A stretch of DNA of 64,000 nt from a virus. Under the pieces are notes generated by a model that saw only the letters and a list, made by a program, of their open reading frames with translations, searched no databases and had not been told where the DNA came from. The stretch is taken from IMG/VR virus record IMGVR_UViG_3300042557_000893, positions 1-64,000 of that record. One strand, 5' to 3'. Numbering within the stretch: the stretch's first letter is position 1; each line of letters opens with the position of its first letter. The position numbers and the translations under genes are program-made. Shown here piece by piece: positions 20,601 to 29,061 of this stretch.

Positions 20601-23600
20601 GTCTTTCATCTACACGGTTATACTTTAGCAGTGCCAAAAACCTTCTGATTTCTTTGTTGACTCCTTCAAGTTTGTTGTACTGATTTAGTCCACTGTCAAA
20701 ATCTGCAGACTCAGTTTCCTGGTCGTTAGAACCAGTTTCATCATCTTCGTTATACACAGGAGGATTTTCATCTGTGAGTAGCTCTTCTAATTTTTCTCCT
20801 GTAAGCGTGTCTTCTTGTTCTGGTTTGCTTTCTATAAGCGTATTAATCTTTTCAAAGTTTGCTTTGACAAGTTTCATCAAGGTCTTTTTAGACTCTTGAC
20901 CATTAGTGTTGTCTACAAAGCTGTCTCCTGTACCGTCATTGCGCTTTACTAAATTAGGACGTACCAAATTATCATAGTCAGGATTACCTGTGTTGTTCAA
21001 GTCAGGCAGTACTTCATTCCGCATGCGTGCACCCAACATAAAACGATAGTTCTTCCAGGTATTGCCTAAAACTTCAAGAATCTGATCACGTTTATCAGGA
21101 TGATTTGCAGTAAGTCTATCAAGGTTGTACACTTTGGCCAAAATAAATTTAGCTATTCTGTCAAAGTTTTGCTCAAACGTCTGCTTGTTATTATATCTTT
21201 TGAGCATGTAGTAAGTCACCATATTGACCAACTCATTTTGCTGTTCTGCAGAATTAAGACTTCCAATTCTGTCTGTAATTCCTACACCGCCAGGCAAATT
21301 TTCAATTTCAACCAGACCTTCAATAATCTCATATGCTGCCTGACCATCATATATGTCAGAAGCCATTACAGAAGAACTTGCGTAGTAACCGCTGCTTACG
21401 CGTGAGTACATTCTGTCAATTTCATTGCTCTTACCTGTAAACATTTCAATCAAACGTTTGAGCAACTGCATCAGGTCACCAAGAATACCTTTAGGTTTCT
21501 TGTTGTCTGTCATATATTTTTGAAAACCATCTGCAAGAATTTCTTCTGCCTGAAGTTGTTTCATGCGCGTCTTGTCATAGACATAGTTACGCTTGCGTGC
21601 AAACTCTTTGAGTGACTCTTCTGTAAACTTAGAAGCATGGACTTTCATCCCAGATACCAAGTCTACAAGACCTGCGCGATATGCATCTGTCATCAAATAT
21701 CTAAACACACCGTGAAAGGCCTCATGGTAAACAGTACCTTTCCCTTTAATTTGATTGTTCAGATAGATCACACGGTCTTTGAACATCCCCAATACAGTTC
21801 CATCTAGGCTTGCAAGATCATTCAGTGTAGATAGATCAAACTCTGAAAGCTTAAACTGAGGGTATGTTTTCTTTAACCAAGCAACAGCGCTGAGACGTTC
21901 AGCATCTGTTTCTGTTTCTACATTGCCTGCCATCATGCTAAACAAAGGCATGCGTGGTATGTCAATAGTGCTAGGTGCTACAGGTTGTTGCGTAGGATTT
22001 TGTACATGAATTTGTACCGGTTTTTCTACTGTAACAGGTACTGGAGCAGGAGCAGGAATACTGCTTAGATTACTCACATTATTTTTAGGAGTAATAACAA
22101 AACGCCTCATGCCAGAATCAACATGCATGTAGTTGTTCAGGTTAGAACCAAAACGTGCACGTGCGTTAATACCATTTTTAGGAGTGTATTTTGGTGAAAA
22201 AGAAATATTTGGTACAACAGTACCATCTTTTTCTTCACGAAAAAACAAAAACTCTGGTCTAAATACACCATTGTAAGTAAAATCCTCTTTAAGATTCTGC
22301 ATGAACCTGGGATCTTCACTGGTCTGTGTCTCAAGTTTGTTAAGCACCTGATTACGAATTTGCTGTGAAAATCTTTCTCTTGCTTCTTTAACAGCATTAG
22401 CAAGTTCTACAATCAACCCATCAACAGAACCTCTGCGGCTCATGACAGTAATTGTCCTGTAAAACTCGTAAAGATCTTCAGCTTTACTAAGATCAAACTT
22501 TGCAAGCTCAGGAAACTTTTCCTGAATTTGTTTTACAAGTTTTCCTTCACTAAGCGCTTTTGCAGTAGTAGTGATGATTTTTTCATCAAACAAAAAGTTG
22601 TAAAGCCTTTTGTTCTCCTCCATAAAACCATAACGATTATCTTTTCTGGCGGTCTTAATCCAAAATTGAAGTTGACCTTTTTTTGTAGTTGAAAAAGCAA
22701 CATAAAGTGGTTGATCATTTTTTGTTTTGCTACTAGCAGGCTTAAAAGAATACTCATAAAATTCAAAGTTTTTTATGTCTGTTTCTCTATTGGTACTGTT
22801 AGTCAATACAGTGCTAAGCTCAAAAATAAAGTTGGCAAACTCTTCTACTGGTGACATTGTACCCACATTTTCTGCAATATTGTAGGTAGGAATCGCACCA
22901 TCTCTAAACTTAATGACCAGGTTCATTTGATCCTTGTCTGTAGGTTTTAAAAGATTTTCTACAGTCCTAGGATTAAGACCAAGTATTTCTTTTGCATACC
23001 GTTCCATACTCAATAGAATGGGTTCAGCACCTGACTCTGGTATATACTCTATTTTTTCATCTTTATCCAGCAAATCCACCATTTGAAAATCTGCTAACGT
23101 TTTGCGAATACGATTATACAAAAATGGTATCTGGCGTTCTTCTTTAACTCCAGTCTTTGTGTTAACAACCGTAAGCTGCTTGTATAGCGTAGGATCTGAC
23201 TCAAGTTTTTTACCAAGAGGTGTAAGAGTCTTAAAAGACCGTGTGGACTGCATTTCATACGCGGCAGCAAACTGCTCTGTAATATCTATAGAGGTTTCAC
23301 CACTGGTAAATTCTGACATCAAATCATCCTGCACAGACGCTACAAACTCTTGGTACTTCTCTGCGCTGTCTTTGATGTTTTCTAAATCCTGCTCTGTAAG
23401 TTCTACGTTTCCTTTGTTTGTTGCTTTGACACTAAGACGCTTTAACTCTGCAAGATGTCCTGGATTGCTAAAATCTACCCGCTCTGTAGTGTTGTCAGAA
23501 GATACAAAAGTGTAGTTGTTGCTGCTGTACAGGTAAAACTTTTTGTCTGTTCCTATAAAGCTTCCAACCAATACAAAGCTTTGCTCTGATGCTTTAGGGC

Positions 23601-24693
23601 GCGACACTGTAACTACCTTGCCATTGCTTTCAGAAAGTAGGTAAGCTCTCTGCGCACTGTTCTCAAATGTCTCGTGGTTTCTGTTAGCAAGCTTAGCCAT
23701 TGATGGATCAGACTGTGCCAGGTTTTGAATACGCTGAACGCGCTCATCACCTACATTGCTGATCTTTACAGCATGTATCCTAATCCTAGTAAGAGGTTGT
23801 GGTTGGTTAAGTAACTTGAATATCTCAGCAGTTTCTTCTTCATTGACTGCTTTTACGCGAAAGCTGCTTAAAAGTGTGTCTTCAAAAAAGACGTTTTCAA
23901 CCGTGTTTAACTGATAAGACTCTGCAGGTATTGAGAATTTAACGTTTGCAATCTGCTCCTGAGCAATAGGCTCCAGTGAACCGTCATTGTTCAGAGTGTA
24001 TAGTACCTCGTTTTCAGAGACAGCTTCCACCATCTGACCGTTGGTTAGTGTCACCAGCATGTTTTTAAGCTGTGCCTCTTCTGCAATTTCACTGATAGGG
24101 ATAAAGTCTGAACGCTTGTCCAAACTAGCAAACATGTCACCTATCAAAGACTCAAGGCCATCTTTGTTGTCCTGAGGCATCTGACTGTCTATAATTTGCT
24201 GACGCAGTGCCGCTGAAAGTTGCTCCAGTAACTGGGTTCTTTCTTCCAGATTGGCAAAACTGTGAGTAGCAAAGTAGTTTTTGATCAGAGTTACTATGCC
24301 ATTGGTTCCCACCAGGTCTGACCGGTTGATGACTGTTTTGCCACCAAGTGCATCAATTTTTTTAGTGATGCTGTCTAGTTTAAGTTCTGCAGGTTTGGAT
24401 ATACCATAAAGTTCTGAAAGTATCTTTACATACCCCTCAGGATTTTCTGTAGCAGCGGTCATATTACTGACTTGGTCAGCCCTACCTTTTTCATAGTATG
24501 AAGAGTCCAAGTCAGCAAGACCCGCGTAGATGTGTGCCAGGTTATGCACAGAAAGCATCTTCTGCTCAGGAGTCAGCCCGCTTCTCAAAATAAAAGAAGC
24601 AGCATTGTCAAAGTTATTATATACAGTAGGCTCCAGTCTTATGAGATCTAGAACAACACCTGTGTACTTGTCAGTTTGTATTTGACACGCCAT
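11692..24693 (-). CDS. Giant virion RNA polymerase polyprotein (4333 aa) with zincin and kinase domains
   Basis: A single 4333-codon frame. The polymerase core is marked by DFDVD at residues 2690-2694 in the context LLAGSDFDVDSLYGQ, with TRIPTEDK (Arg2651) 39 residues upstream. This mirrors the RxPT...DFDGD layout of cellular beta-prime subunits, where the Asp triad binds the catalytic magnesium. Crass-like phage phi14:2 has an experimentally shown virion RNA polymerase of this kind. Near residue 990 lies a zincin motif, YHEAFHGVF (His990, Glu991, His994), followed by an acidic helix QAEEILADGFQKYM. Near residue 3815 a P-loop (GTSGSGKST) with FDTTN and an Arg-rich lid resembles AAA_33/polynucleotide kinases. 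A possible Rossmann-like module (DIVMVSGSGLF) and SH3-like strands follow. The product is probably packaged in the capsid and transcribes early genes. It is about twice the length of the phi14:2 enzyme. Confidence 0.9.
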   Translation of the reverse strand: MACQIQTDKYTGVVLDLIRLEPTVYNNFDNAASFILRSGLTPEQKMLSVHNLAHIYAGLADLDSSYYEKGRADQVSNMTAATENPEGYVKILSELYGISKPAELKLDSITKKIDALGGKTVINRSDLVGTNGIVTLIKNYFATHSFANLEERTQLLEQLSAALRQQIIDSQMPQDNKDGLESLIGDMFASLDKRSDFIPISEIAEEAQLKNMLVTLTNGQMVEAVSENEVLYTLNNDGSLEPIAQEQIANVKFSIPAESYQLNTVENVFFEDTLLSSFRVKAVNEEETAEIFKLLNQPQPLTRIRIHAVKISNVGDERVQRIQNLAQSDPSMAKLANRNHETFENSAQRAYLLSESNGKVVTVSRPKASEQSFVLVGSFIGTDKKFYLYSSNNYTFVSSDNTTERVDFSNPGHLAELKRLSVKATNKGNVELTEQDLENIKDSAEKYQEFVASVQDDLMSEFTSGETSIDITEQFAAAYEMQSTRSFKTLTPLGKKLESDPTLYKQLTVVNTKTGVKEERQIPFLYNRIRKTLADFQMVDLLDKDEKIEYIPESGAEPILLSMERYAKEILGLNPRTVENLLKPTDKDQMNLVIKFRDGAIPTYNIAENVGTMSPVEEFANFIFELSTVLTNSTNRETDIKNFEFYEYSFKPASSKTKNDQPLYVAFSTTKKGQLQFWIKTARKDNRYGFMEENKRLYNFLFDEKIITTTAKALSEGKLVKQIQEKFPELAKFDLSKAEDLYEFYRTITVMSRRGSVDGLIVELANAVKEARERFSQQIRNQVLNKLETQTSEDPRFMQNLKEDFTYNGVFRPEFLFFREEKDGTVVPNISFSPKYTPKNGINARARFGSNLNNYMHVDSGMRRFVITPKNNVSNLSSIPAPAPVPVTVEKPVQIHVQNPTQQPVAPSTIDIPRMPLFSMMAGNVETETDAERLSAVAWLKKTYPQFKLSEFDLSTLNDLASLDGTVLGMFKDRVIYLNNQIKGKGTVYHEAFHGVFRYLMTDAYRAGLVDLVSGMKVHASKFTEESLKEFARKRNYVYDKTRMKQLQAEEILADGFQKYMTDNKKPKGILGDLMQLLKRLIEMFTGKSNEIDRMYSRVSSGYYASSSVMASDIYDGQAAYEIIEGLVEIENLPGGVGITDRIGSLNSAEQQNELVNMVTYYMLKRYNNKQTFEQNFDRIAKFILAKVYNLDRLTANHPDKRDQILEVLGNTWKNYRFMLGARMRNEVLPDLNNTGNPDYDNLVRPNLVKRNDGTGDSFVDNTNGQESKKTLMKLVKANFEKINTLIESKPEQEDTLTGEKLEELLTDENPPVYNEDDETGSNDQETESADFDSGLNQYNKLEGVNKEIRRFLALLKYNRVDERLGITLPRLANGNQMFGVLMSVTSDVEVDNIIDHIKVVANTARYDGNNLLADDLDNIYDKLHKFTNMDSSGRPQSNQQLYNMMIDALDTTELDFITTTVYTNKKTDPSGMDMGTETSSYTIKDQVLFQDINLRKTQIITSIKTKHASSAKDEAYLKAAQDLSTLSRTIYESNFILDSDNQGEKLEELTSELHTLMNAVGINVPKSLIRLSLLAIDKTQNNVVHDNTQLSKEVVDHYNSHEQMIAEGIFFEKDFFLSILQIIKEAVNNQNNHDAFARYITKDKNAELTVDRFNVILRRAAAYMVKYDPQGIQSTVKDSENKSRYRFVSYTPALRLAQTLRRKGLEETLREDPYFEEYVNDWFKDNPAMGVLLDPEGNATFKAKQELFLRNFRVAMFGGVNQVFDGKFKPGKSFKNIDSKSMYITHLLSFLNRTSHKQVIKDAEGKDKLVEIQTYLRSFSQLESSQTNFLISALYEQYADNKGMLKTKDGHLKITDTLTNAVRQEYNRIQREYNKRLERKQVFDAGEKHSLILKFNATHQKDDVTKAEVDSTDLRAYNFIGKIPDFFQANAELVTNDTNTGLRDFAFAGTKFEELPEDVMVTLRNQLNTYAQQALQKHLDRLVELQVLKKEKRPLRTATGAVYIQTGTDGTITRYTSEFIAPVLIVDGRKQENVLENKYYKTPKNYGEKLKGSEIKPIEIPKQENMEGFVADAFFNFWANSLTVNDLLDGDSAMNVKDPSDYFKRQKKQLAAGSTPKRGDHKVAYINTIKAFIHETYPMYGPYYNADEILGDERLSENLRDILIADFAKAQSGVKERITDPSTGIERTIKYGDMMREVFDGQSFSTLMHQMDMHDAMGRLSAEAAELMIAKHYRKLTADEISLLERNNIVNNSKKTVTSTRNAYHKQSEVHIDRNDVSVFVIPEEVLVSPERKREYIKKAQDTIHMLYAEVYSLRDAAKEAKIAGLDPAPFMTQIKVNMQEIHKYYKPIPSRKILHDLLNAMEFHQIDHLMDTTASKNATLLPVDIFTESQKLTEGSYINLEMSSVAVDNRYKFLQVETSGVKDTAKFSVQAKALIAADLLNIAEIMRASGRDIAESEQKSMEKVATILRTYQRTLKDVGESNLINLKTILRKDGDFEVGKIFTLIRTSLESQGAPVNTLKLFDLNVDGTPVHSPNLPGIRNMLEYYFFSQYSKHITDEKRSGFKSIHMSSFGYDLMTDMDGNIIRSEDYRRNPARYPNVKTRPLGVSVETNADGTKTYFVEAIVPKPQFRNKEHEEFYMKQLTKMFATRIPTEDKRSMIVLKVVDFIDSANLNGIIVPHFVHLLAGSDFDVDSLYGQTLAHYFNADDNPVLYGDYSAYSSEDAGRYTEFVEYMSKDDDAKMLVKSELAKIEAMGESYKPSDNAKTFVGYTAERLSEDVDTLKNYDAVLAAFEKLGLPVTLENFLANPKYKKVTRPAFQNANLRSMMDILSNEAVFNYLYINERSSVQAFEDIAEEFGRDVKQMGGGYNHLSIDGVVATKNISGVYKSGIGIAANINKFVALASQFGLELNSENVIWQFQIAVEKGKTETGDTEYDLTLRKYTNFGTLSEENQRVIASIGNILGMFADGMKKPIPSALGMNEENVGTTLVMIGLGLSPTFAVGFNFLPEVKNAVEAVQATKYAISSSDVNSSKFLHQEVKNQIAKLVKENPGVLEELKNAGVVSPLSKSYDIALKKENIALSFKAQKLDAAKVNSNTLTSKEIGYDVKAVNNDTNTVENLSEDAQRIVLLSYYASQAQQQFAVQRAGSILNTFKKLNPRFVTFDKLLKNMTDLAKDGENSIFTSESVSKIFEDDQVFKYLFEAMQDLNEQSSKLFLERTSFFAPVKQLFEEVFEDKSTIAKMITSYIALRQYQRLMPGSRTTGVEAIDNLLARDDQNLRDAFKAVYFFTNNLKDEVEQMLQKYPDNKFLQLLVSENGDAAAFTEKGVKITERGLKLVTKANISGSYASDVTDDAYALMIKENLFAKKLFYYELAKTGLMYKSGSFLQLLPTEMMRPFSPYINDFVKALENAKGNRVKLMSAVKSILGNEATEADVYNFFDEVFMLMADAASQEANNNKIRIARQFSFAKDRSFMQSFRFSETATDNERISIASNVLMEFMGQAPKNASKGYTPQNRNAAGEVVSEITLDMSKPALIPEANDDTMFELGKNFGVKRVFGKPGVYKFPLMFKIDSRQESITYLLQGVGEQVEYQNFGESMFRSITGTGASSVEGSIAKYKAIPAVVSTGLMSPIGMSKQEIEKYVAYTTNKAKLPAVAAPAPVATKPATTQPAQVKPGVEELFESNPELANAVYEALGFSKRTNDEIYQRKLSIIFTNEVLRKNQIESTLKDINAENFDFVAFDSRDLKNKQYQVFIDRLLELGYKQDKDGFFTKNGVSAKDLVKYNITPQQKQQAQQLYSQYLDTKQPDVILPIGTSGSGKSTFIKSLPQENLVIIEPDAMRVEFTGDINDKSKDKEIYIEAANRAVQAIKQGKQVVFDTTNITKDKRLPFIEAIKKEIPTANIQYKLMELNPELAKQRIKAQLARSENRAAVSDETIDRHAASYKQMLEDIKSEPTTEYNILGSKQDIEGFKEFVSGEQGAQAPVSVKKENPLITAGVKPTDMSGNAAKDIQMAEESTQYIGFQSGNAAVSSTKKYKEAWGNKANTGNYTETDIVMVSGSGLFRGVTREQIIETLSTKYKSLLNAAIKANASFRVGNQYEKGNLSDQLVAEYLQKNGYTEERLNGYSRWSKATALTSAAQAPQEEMTSMPDATDMLLSMMQATPVEQQTEAVIEPGQFVKFNNETFIVTKINSNSTVQVYNPTLEGPASKKSVSASNLTAIPGSKAVLVDYKGSQYLVTPKNTIISMTTNKAMQWQENNGDRVAVLELASQNRNVTMDMNNLNLTQPVVDYLYNQSSKRLSKESFRQAAAAMIANLRASTPTNQILEKIKCL
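12720..13690 (-). other. Low-GC island encoding the kinase domain inside the polymerase gene
   Basis: Hand counts on 60-base lines give 22-25% G+C at 12781, 12961, 13021 and 13441. The line starting 16201 in the same gene gives 48%, and the Ala/Pro-rich linker starting 13681 is again G+C-rich. The island codes for the segment from about GVEELFESNPELANAV through the P-loop kinase (GTSGSGKST) to about the linker QAPVSVKKENPL. Both edges fall in low-complexity Pro/Ala/Lys linkers. The reading frame is intact. This suggests a domain acquired later than the rest of the gene. Confidence 0.65.
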
Positions 24694-24720
24694 TATAGTT
24701 GGGTTAAAAAAGAAATGTGC

Positions 24721-27700
24721 TTATGAAAAGCAACGAGTAATGTCTTGAAGCTTGTTGAGAATAGAAGCTTCTGTAATAGGAGCAGATGGCACATTTCCTG
24801 TCTCTACAAATTTACTAAATTTAGTTGGATCTTGTAGAGCTTGCTCTCTAAATTCTTTGACTTTAGCATGAAGACTTTCTAAACTTGAAAGAGTTAAACT
24901 TGCAACGTTTCCGGTAGATGGTGAGTCAAACAAGGTGATCTGGTTTGTGACAGGGTTAACCGCCACAGCCACAGGCTTTTGCTTATAGTTTACAGGTTTA
25001 CCTGTAATCAATGCTTCTTTATTTGCATCTATCAAACGTTTACCATCAGGAGTTTTATAGTATTCTTCTAATGTAGTAAAACCAGTCTTCTTCCTTTTGT
25101 TATACTGCTCCATGGACTTTTGAAAAATCTCAAGAGCTTTGGTTACTACTGCTGTGTCTGTAGTGCCCATAAGCTTCTGCACAAAGTCCAGGTCAGCCCT
25201 CGTAGTATTCATACTTTCTGCAAGCTGCATCGCCTGTTCAGCGTCAGGGATTTTCTCAGCGTTGACCGTGTTGTTGCTGCGATCTACTACATCGTATCCC
25301 TGCTCTTCTGTACCGGTAGCAGCAAAAGGTGTTTCTTGCTCTTCAACTATTTCTGGTTCTATAATAGGAGTCTGTTGACTTATTCCCATTCCTAAAAAGG
25401 CAGCATTTGCTTCATCTACTGAGTCTATAAAAGTTTCAGAAGTTTGCGAAGATTTTGCTTCTATTGTAGGAGTTTCCTCAATAACCTCCTCACCATCAGG
25501 TCCAATTGTAATTACAGGTGGCAACTCCTCAGCAGGAGTTTGTTCTGCAGGATCTACAGTAGTGCCAGACGTAATAGGTGTTTCAGAAGGTGCTACTTCT
25601 TTGTCTATTGCGTCTTTGTGAATCTTGTAAACCTTTTCTTCACGCTCAGACAACGCTATACCTTGTAAAAGTTTCTCTGCGATCAGATACTTAATGACAG
25701 GATCCAGCTCACCAGTGGCAATGATCTCGTCATAGTCTTCCTGTGAGATGTCGTCTGTGTATTCTTTAGGTGCATACTTGACTCTAATCTCTGCTTCTTT
25801 TTTAAGCAAGTTTTGAACAACGCCTTCATATAGCTTAAATGCATAGTCTTCCTGCTCAATACTCATGTCGGGATTTGTGATTATCACCAACAAGTTTTTA
25901 TAGTTCTCAGAGTCAACAAGAGCGCTTCTTAAATCATTAATAATATTTATTGCGTCCTGTTCACCAGGCGCCAGATCATTAAGAATTTCCGAAGTTCTGT
26001 TATCTAAATCATCTTCTAGTTTGCCAATGTAGACAATCAGGTTAAACTTAAATTTACCATCTACCATGCGCTCCTGCATTTGGCGAAAGTTATCAGGGTT
26101 CATAAGCACATCAACACTGCGCATGTAGTCTTTGGTGTCGCGGTCTAAACGGATGTAGTCATATATCATCTGAAAGCTATCACGCATGACCTCTTCAGAA
26201 ATATCAGTAGTGTTTCCTGCCTGTTTGTTTTTGATATTCATCAACTGGCGAAACGTTTCTATAACCTCTGGATCAGTAGGATTAAATGTCCTTTCTACTG
26301 TTTCAATTTCATTACCATTTTCGTCTGTTAGAGTCTGTGTCTTATCAATAGCTTTTCCCACAAAGACATCTGTAATCTGTTTGCTTTTGAGAGGTTCGTC
26401 ATCTTTGTTGTATCCTACAATACTTTCTCTAACCTCCCAGTAACTAGCCCACTTTGACAGCAGTTTTTCTTCTTTGATCTTACTGTCAAGTTGTTCTTTA
26501 ATTCTGTTTTTTGTTTCAGCATCAAGACCTTCAGCTTTAAGCTGTTCTTTTAACATTACAATTTCTGTGTACAAAGACTTGCCTTCACCTTCTAACGATG
26601 TAGCACTAGTAAGCGCTCGCAAGGCGTAATCTGCACTAGTTCCAATTCCAGGTGCAGACATCAGTTCTTCAGCAATCTGTTTAGCTCTATTGGCTGACAT
26701 GTCACCCTTAATAGCGTTGAGGGCAAGAACTTGTATCGCTTCTTCCTGCGCACCACGCATCAATGTTGCAACATACTGGCCCCGGCTGCCTGCATCATAC
26801 TGAGCAGGGTTGACCATTGTGCTCTTGAACTTGGTGCGAAGACCTTCAATAACGTCTGAGTATTTCTTGATATCTTTGGCAACAGCTTCTGAGAACTCAC
26901 TTGCGGAGTTGTACTTTGTGTCTTCTAACTTAACACCAAAAGACTTTTCAAATTCTTCTGCTGTCATTTCCTTACCCATGTCTTTGATAGCACGTTGCAA
27001 CATGCTTACTGAGTTGGTTCTTTGGGCAGACGCTACTGCGGCAAGCAGTGCGTTGTCACGACCATTCTCAAACTCATAGCGCAATCCTTTAGCTGCAGCT
27101 TCTGACTGCTGTTGAGCAGCATCAGTTTGTGCCACAAAGTTTACGACCTTTTCTTTGAATGTTCCTTCTTTAGCTTGCTTAAACAGTGCATTCTGTATCT
27201 CAAGATCTTTTTTGAATTGTTCTTCTGCACGCTTGTAGGGGTTAAGTTCAGGAGTCTTTGCATACTCGCGGTTAATAAGTGCGCGATTAGCAGCTTCAAA
27301 TGAACTAGACGCAAGCGCTGTAGGCATGCGGATAAGTGATCCTGTAAACGCACCCATCAAAAACGTCTTCAGACCTTGCTTAGTAAACTGCTCACTGGCT
27401 CCTTTGCCAAAAGCGTCAGACAGTGAGGTTTCTAAACCATTAAACTGACCGGCGTAATAGTCACGCCATGCAGTAGCAGATGTTTCTTGCAGATTCTCTT
27501 GTAAACCTTCTGAGACTTCAAACTTAAAAAAGTCCTTAGCAAAAGCTTTAGAGAACTGTAATGCAGCTTCTTTTTTACCAAACTCTTTGGCAACTTTTCC
27601 AAGTACGCCATAACTGCCAAAAAACCCTGACTTGTCAATCAGCGCTTGGCCAGCTTTAGAGTTAATGACCATTACGTTTTCTGCAGCTTCTGTCATAAAC

Positions 27701-29055
27701 TTGTTGGCAGGAATAAACCTGTTAAACAAATTTCCAAACTGAAGTTTGTTGGTAGCAAGAAGCAATCCTAGGTTGGTGTTATAGTTAGAAGTACTTGCCT
27801 GCATGGCAAGACTTCTCATTTCTTCAAACTCTTTAGCTGTAGGTACAGCTCCATCGTTGTCTACCTGATACTGCTTGACCATTTTGTCCAGTGTATCACC
27901 ATAAGAGGTAACTGCTTCAAAACTCGCCTCTGTACTGGACATGTTAAGTTCCTGTGCCACACGGCGTAGTCCCTGCAGTCCTACACCTATCATTTGACCT
28001 GTAGATGCTCCTGCTTTAGACGCAGCTGCAAGTTTTTCACCGTAGCGTACACCGGTACCCACCAGCGGTGTTCCTTTTAGTAAGTTAGTGGCAACTTCTC
28101 CCAAGTTTTTTGACTTGGCAATGTTGAAAAAATTATTAGAGTACACAGTGAACGTCTCAGACATTGAGTCACGTAATGCGCTGCGGCTCATGTTACCAAG
28201 TGCTGCTGTTTCATCAATCTTTGCTGCAACTTTTGCAGCTGCAGAAATTTCGTCAGCACTTTTGTTGGCATAAGAAAATCCTTTGCCTACATCTGCAAGT
28301 GCATCTGCAAATCTAAATCCTGATTTTGCTGTCTGTGCAGCAGCTTGTTTTGCACCTAACCGTGCAGCTGTTGCACCAAAACTTACAGCACCCGCACCAC
28401 CGGTTGCAGCTGTAATGGCAATATCTGCTGCAATTTCAATACCAAGACCTGCAAAGGTTCCTAAAGCAAAGCCAGCATTACCAATAAACTCACTCATGGT
28501 GCGCTTAGAAAAAATGCTGTCTTCGTTTTCCGGTTGCTCAAACACAAAGTTGCGCTTCATGTCAAGCTGATCTTTATAGTACTGCGTGGCAAGCGTTTCT
28601 TCATCAGGCTTCATGCGGTCCCAGTCCATGTGAACTAGCGCATCTGCCATACGTCCATATCCTTTCCAGTAGTCTACAAAAGTGTTTCCAAACTTGTAAG
28701 CAAAACTGTCAAGGCCTTTACTCAGGGCTGACCCAAATGTTTCGCGATCAGCAAACTTTTGATAATTGGTGCTGTCAAGTGGATTAAAAAAATCACCCTG
28801 AAAATCTTTCTGGTAACGATAAGGATCTACTGACTGATCTGGAGCATATGTAAAAGTAGAAGGTCCTACCGGCGCATTGAAACGCTCTGTCAAAGACTGC
28901 GGACGTGATGCCTGCTGTCTTTCAAAGTTGCTCTGCTGATTAAGTTTTTGAAATGCTACAGAAAACTCATCAGTCTGAGGTTCTTTGCCCGCAGATTCAT
29001 TACCTTCAACACCAAGTGTGTTATCGTCCAAAAAGTTAAAAACATTGTCAGCCAT
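24721..29055 (-). CDS. Large virion cargo/ejection protein (1444 aa)
   Basis: The N-terminus is disordered (MADNVFNFLDDNTLG, then Gln- and Pro-rich). A glycine/alanine-rich hydrophobic region follows at about residues 190-225 (GFALGTFAGLGIEIAADIAI), which could insert into or cross a membrane. Alpha-helical sequence comes next, including EVSEGLQENLQETSATAWRD, a motif I associate with cargo and polyvalent proteins of crAss-like phages. The C-terminal third is acidic and Pro/Thr/Glu-rich (EEVIEETPTIEAK), then helical. The gene lies directly upstream of the polymerase gene with a 27-base gap containing TTTTTTAACCCAAC. By position it belongs to the packaged and ejected set. I see no enzymatic motif. 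Confidence 0.7.
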   Translation of the reverse strand: MADNVFNFLDDNTLGVEGNESAGKEPQTDEFSVAFQKLNQQSNFERQQASRPQSLTERFNAPVGPSTFTYAPDQSVDPYRYQKDFQGDFFNPLDSTNYQKFADRETFGSALSKGLDSFAYKFGNTFVDYWKGYGRMADALVHMDWDRMKPDEETLATQYYKDQLDMKRNFVFEQPENEDSIFSKRTMSEFIGNAGFALGTFAGLGIEIAADIAITAATGGAGAVSFGATAARLGAKQAAAQTAKSGFRFADALADVGKGFSYANKSADEISAAAKVAAKIDETAALGNMSRSALRDSMSETFTVYSNNFFNIAKSKNLGEVATNLLKGTPLVGTGVRYGEKLAAASKAGASTGQMIGVGLQGLRRVAQELNMSSTEASFEAVTSYGDTLDKMVKQYQVDNDGAVPTAKEFEEMRSLAMQASTSNYNTNLGLLLATNKLQFGNLFNRFIPANKFMTEAAENVMVINSKAGQALIDKSGFFGSYGVLGKVAKEFGKKEAALQFSKAFAKDFFKFEVSEGLQENLQETSATAWRDYYAGQFNGLETSLSDAFGKGASEQFTKQGLKTFLMGAFTGSLIRMPTALASSSFEAANRALINREYAKTPELNPYKRAEEQFKKDLEIQNALFKQAKEGTFKEKVVNFVAQTDAAQQQSEAAAKGLRYEFENGRDNALLAAVASAQRTNSVSMLQRAIKDMGKEMTAEEFEKSFGVKLEDTKYNSASEFSEAVAKDIKKYSDVIEGLRTKFKSTMVNPAQYDAGSRGQYVATLMRGAQEEAIQVLALNAIKGDMSANRAKQIAEELMSAPGIGTSADYALRALTSATSLEGEGKSLYTEIVMLKEQLKAEGLDAETKNRIKEQLDSKIKEEKLLSKWASYWEVRESIVGYNKDDEPLKSKQITDVFVGKAIDKTQTLTDENGNEIETVERTFNPTDPEVIETFRQLMNIKNKQAGNTTDISEEVMRDSFQMIYDYIRLDRDTKDYMRSVDVLMNPDNFRQMQERMVDGKFKFNLIVYIGKLEDDLDNRTSEILNDLAPGEQDAINIINDLRSALVDSENYKNLLVIITNPDMSIEQEDYAFKLYEGVVQNLLKKEAEIRVKYAPKEYTDDISQEDYDEIIATGELDPVIKYLIAEKLLQGIALSEREEKVYKIHKDAIDKEVAPSETPITSGTTVDPAEQTPAEELPPVITIGPDGEEVIEETPTIEAKSSQTSETFIDSVDEANAAFLGMGISQQTPIIEPEIVEEQETPFAATGTEEQGYDVVDRSNNTVNAEKIPDAEQAMQLAESMNTTRADLDFVQKLMGTTDTAVVTKALEIFQKSMEQYNKRKKTGFTTLEEYYKTPDGKRLIDANKEALITGKPVNYKQKPVAVAVNPVTNQITLFDSPSTGNVASLTLSSLESLHAKVKEFREQALQDPTKFSKFVETGNVPSAPITEASILNKLQDITRCFS

Positions 29056-29061
29056 TATTAC

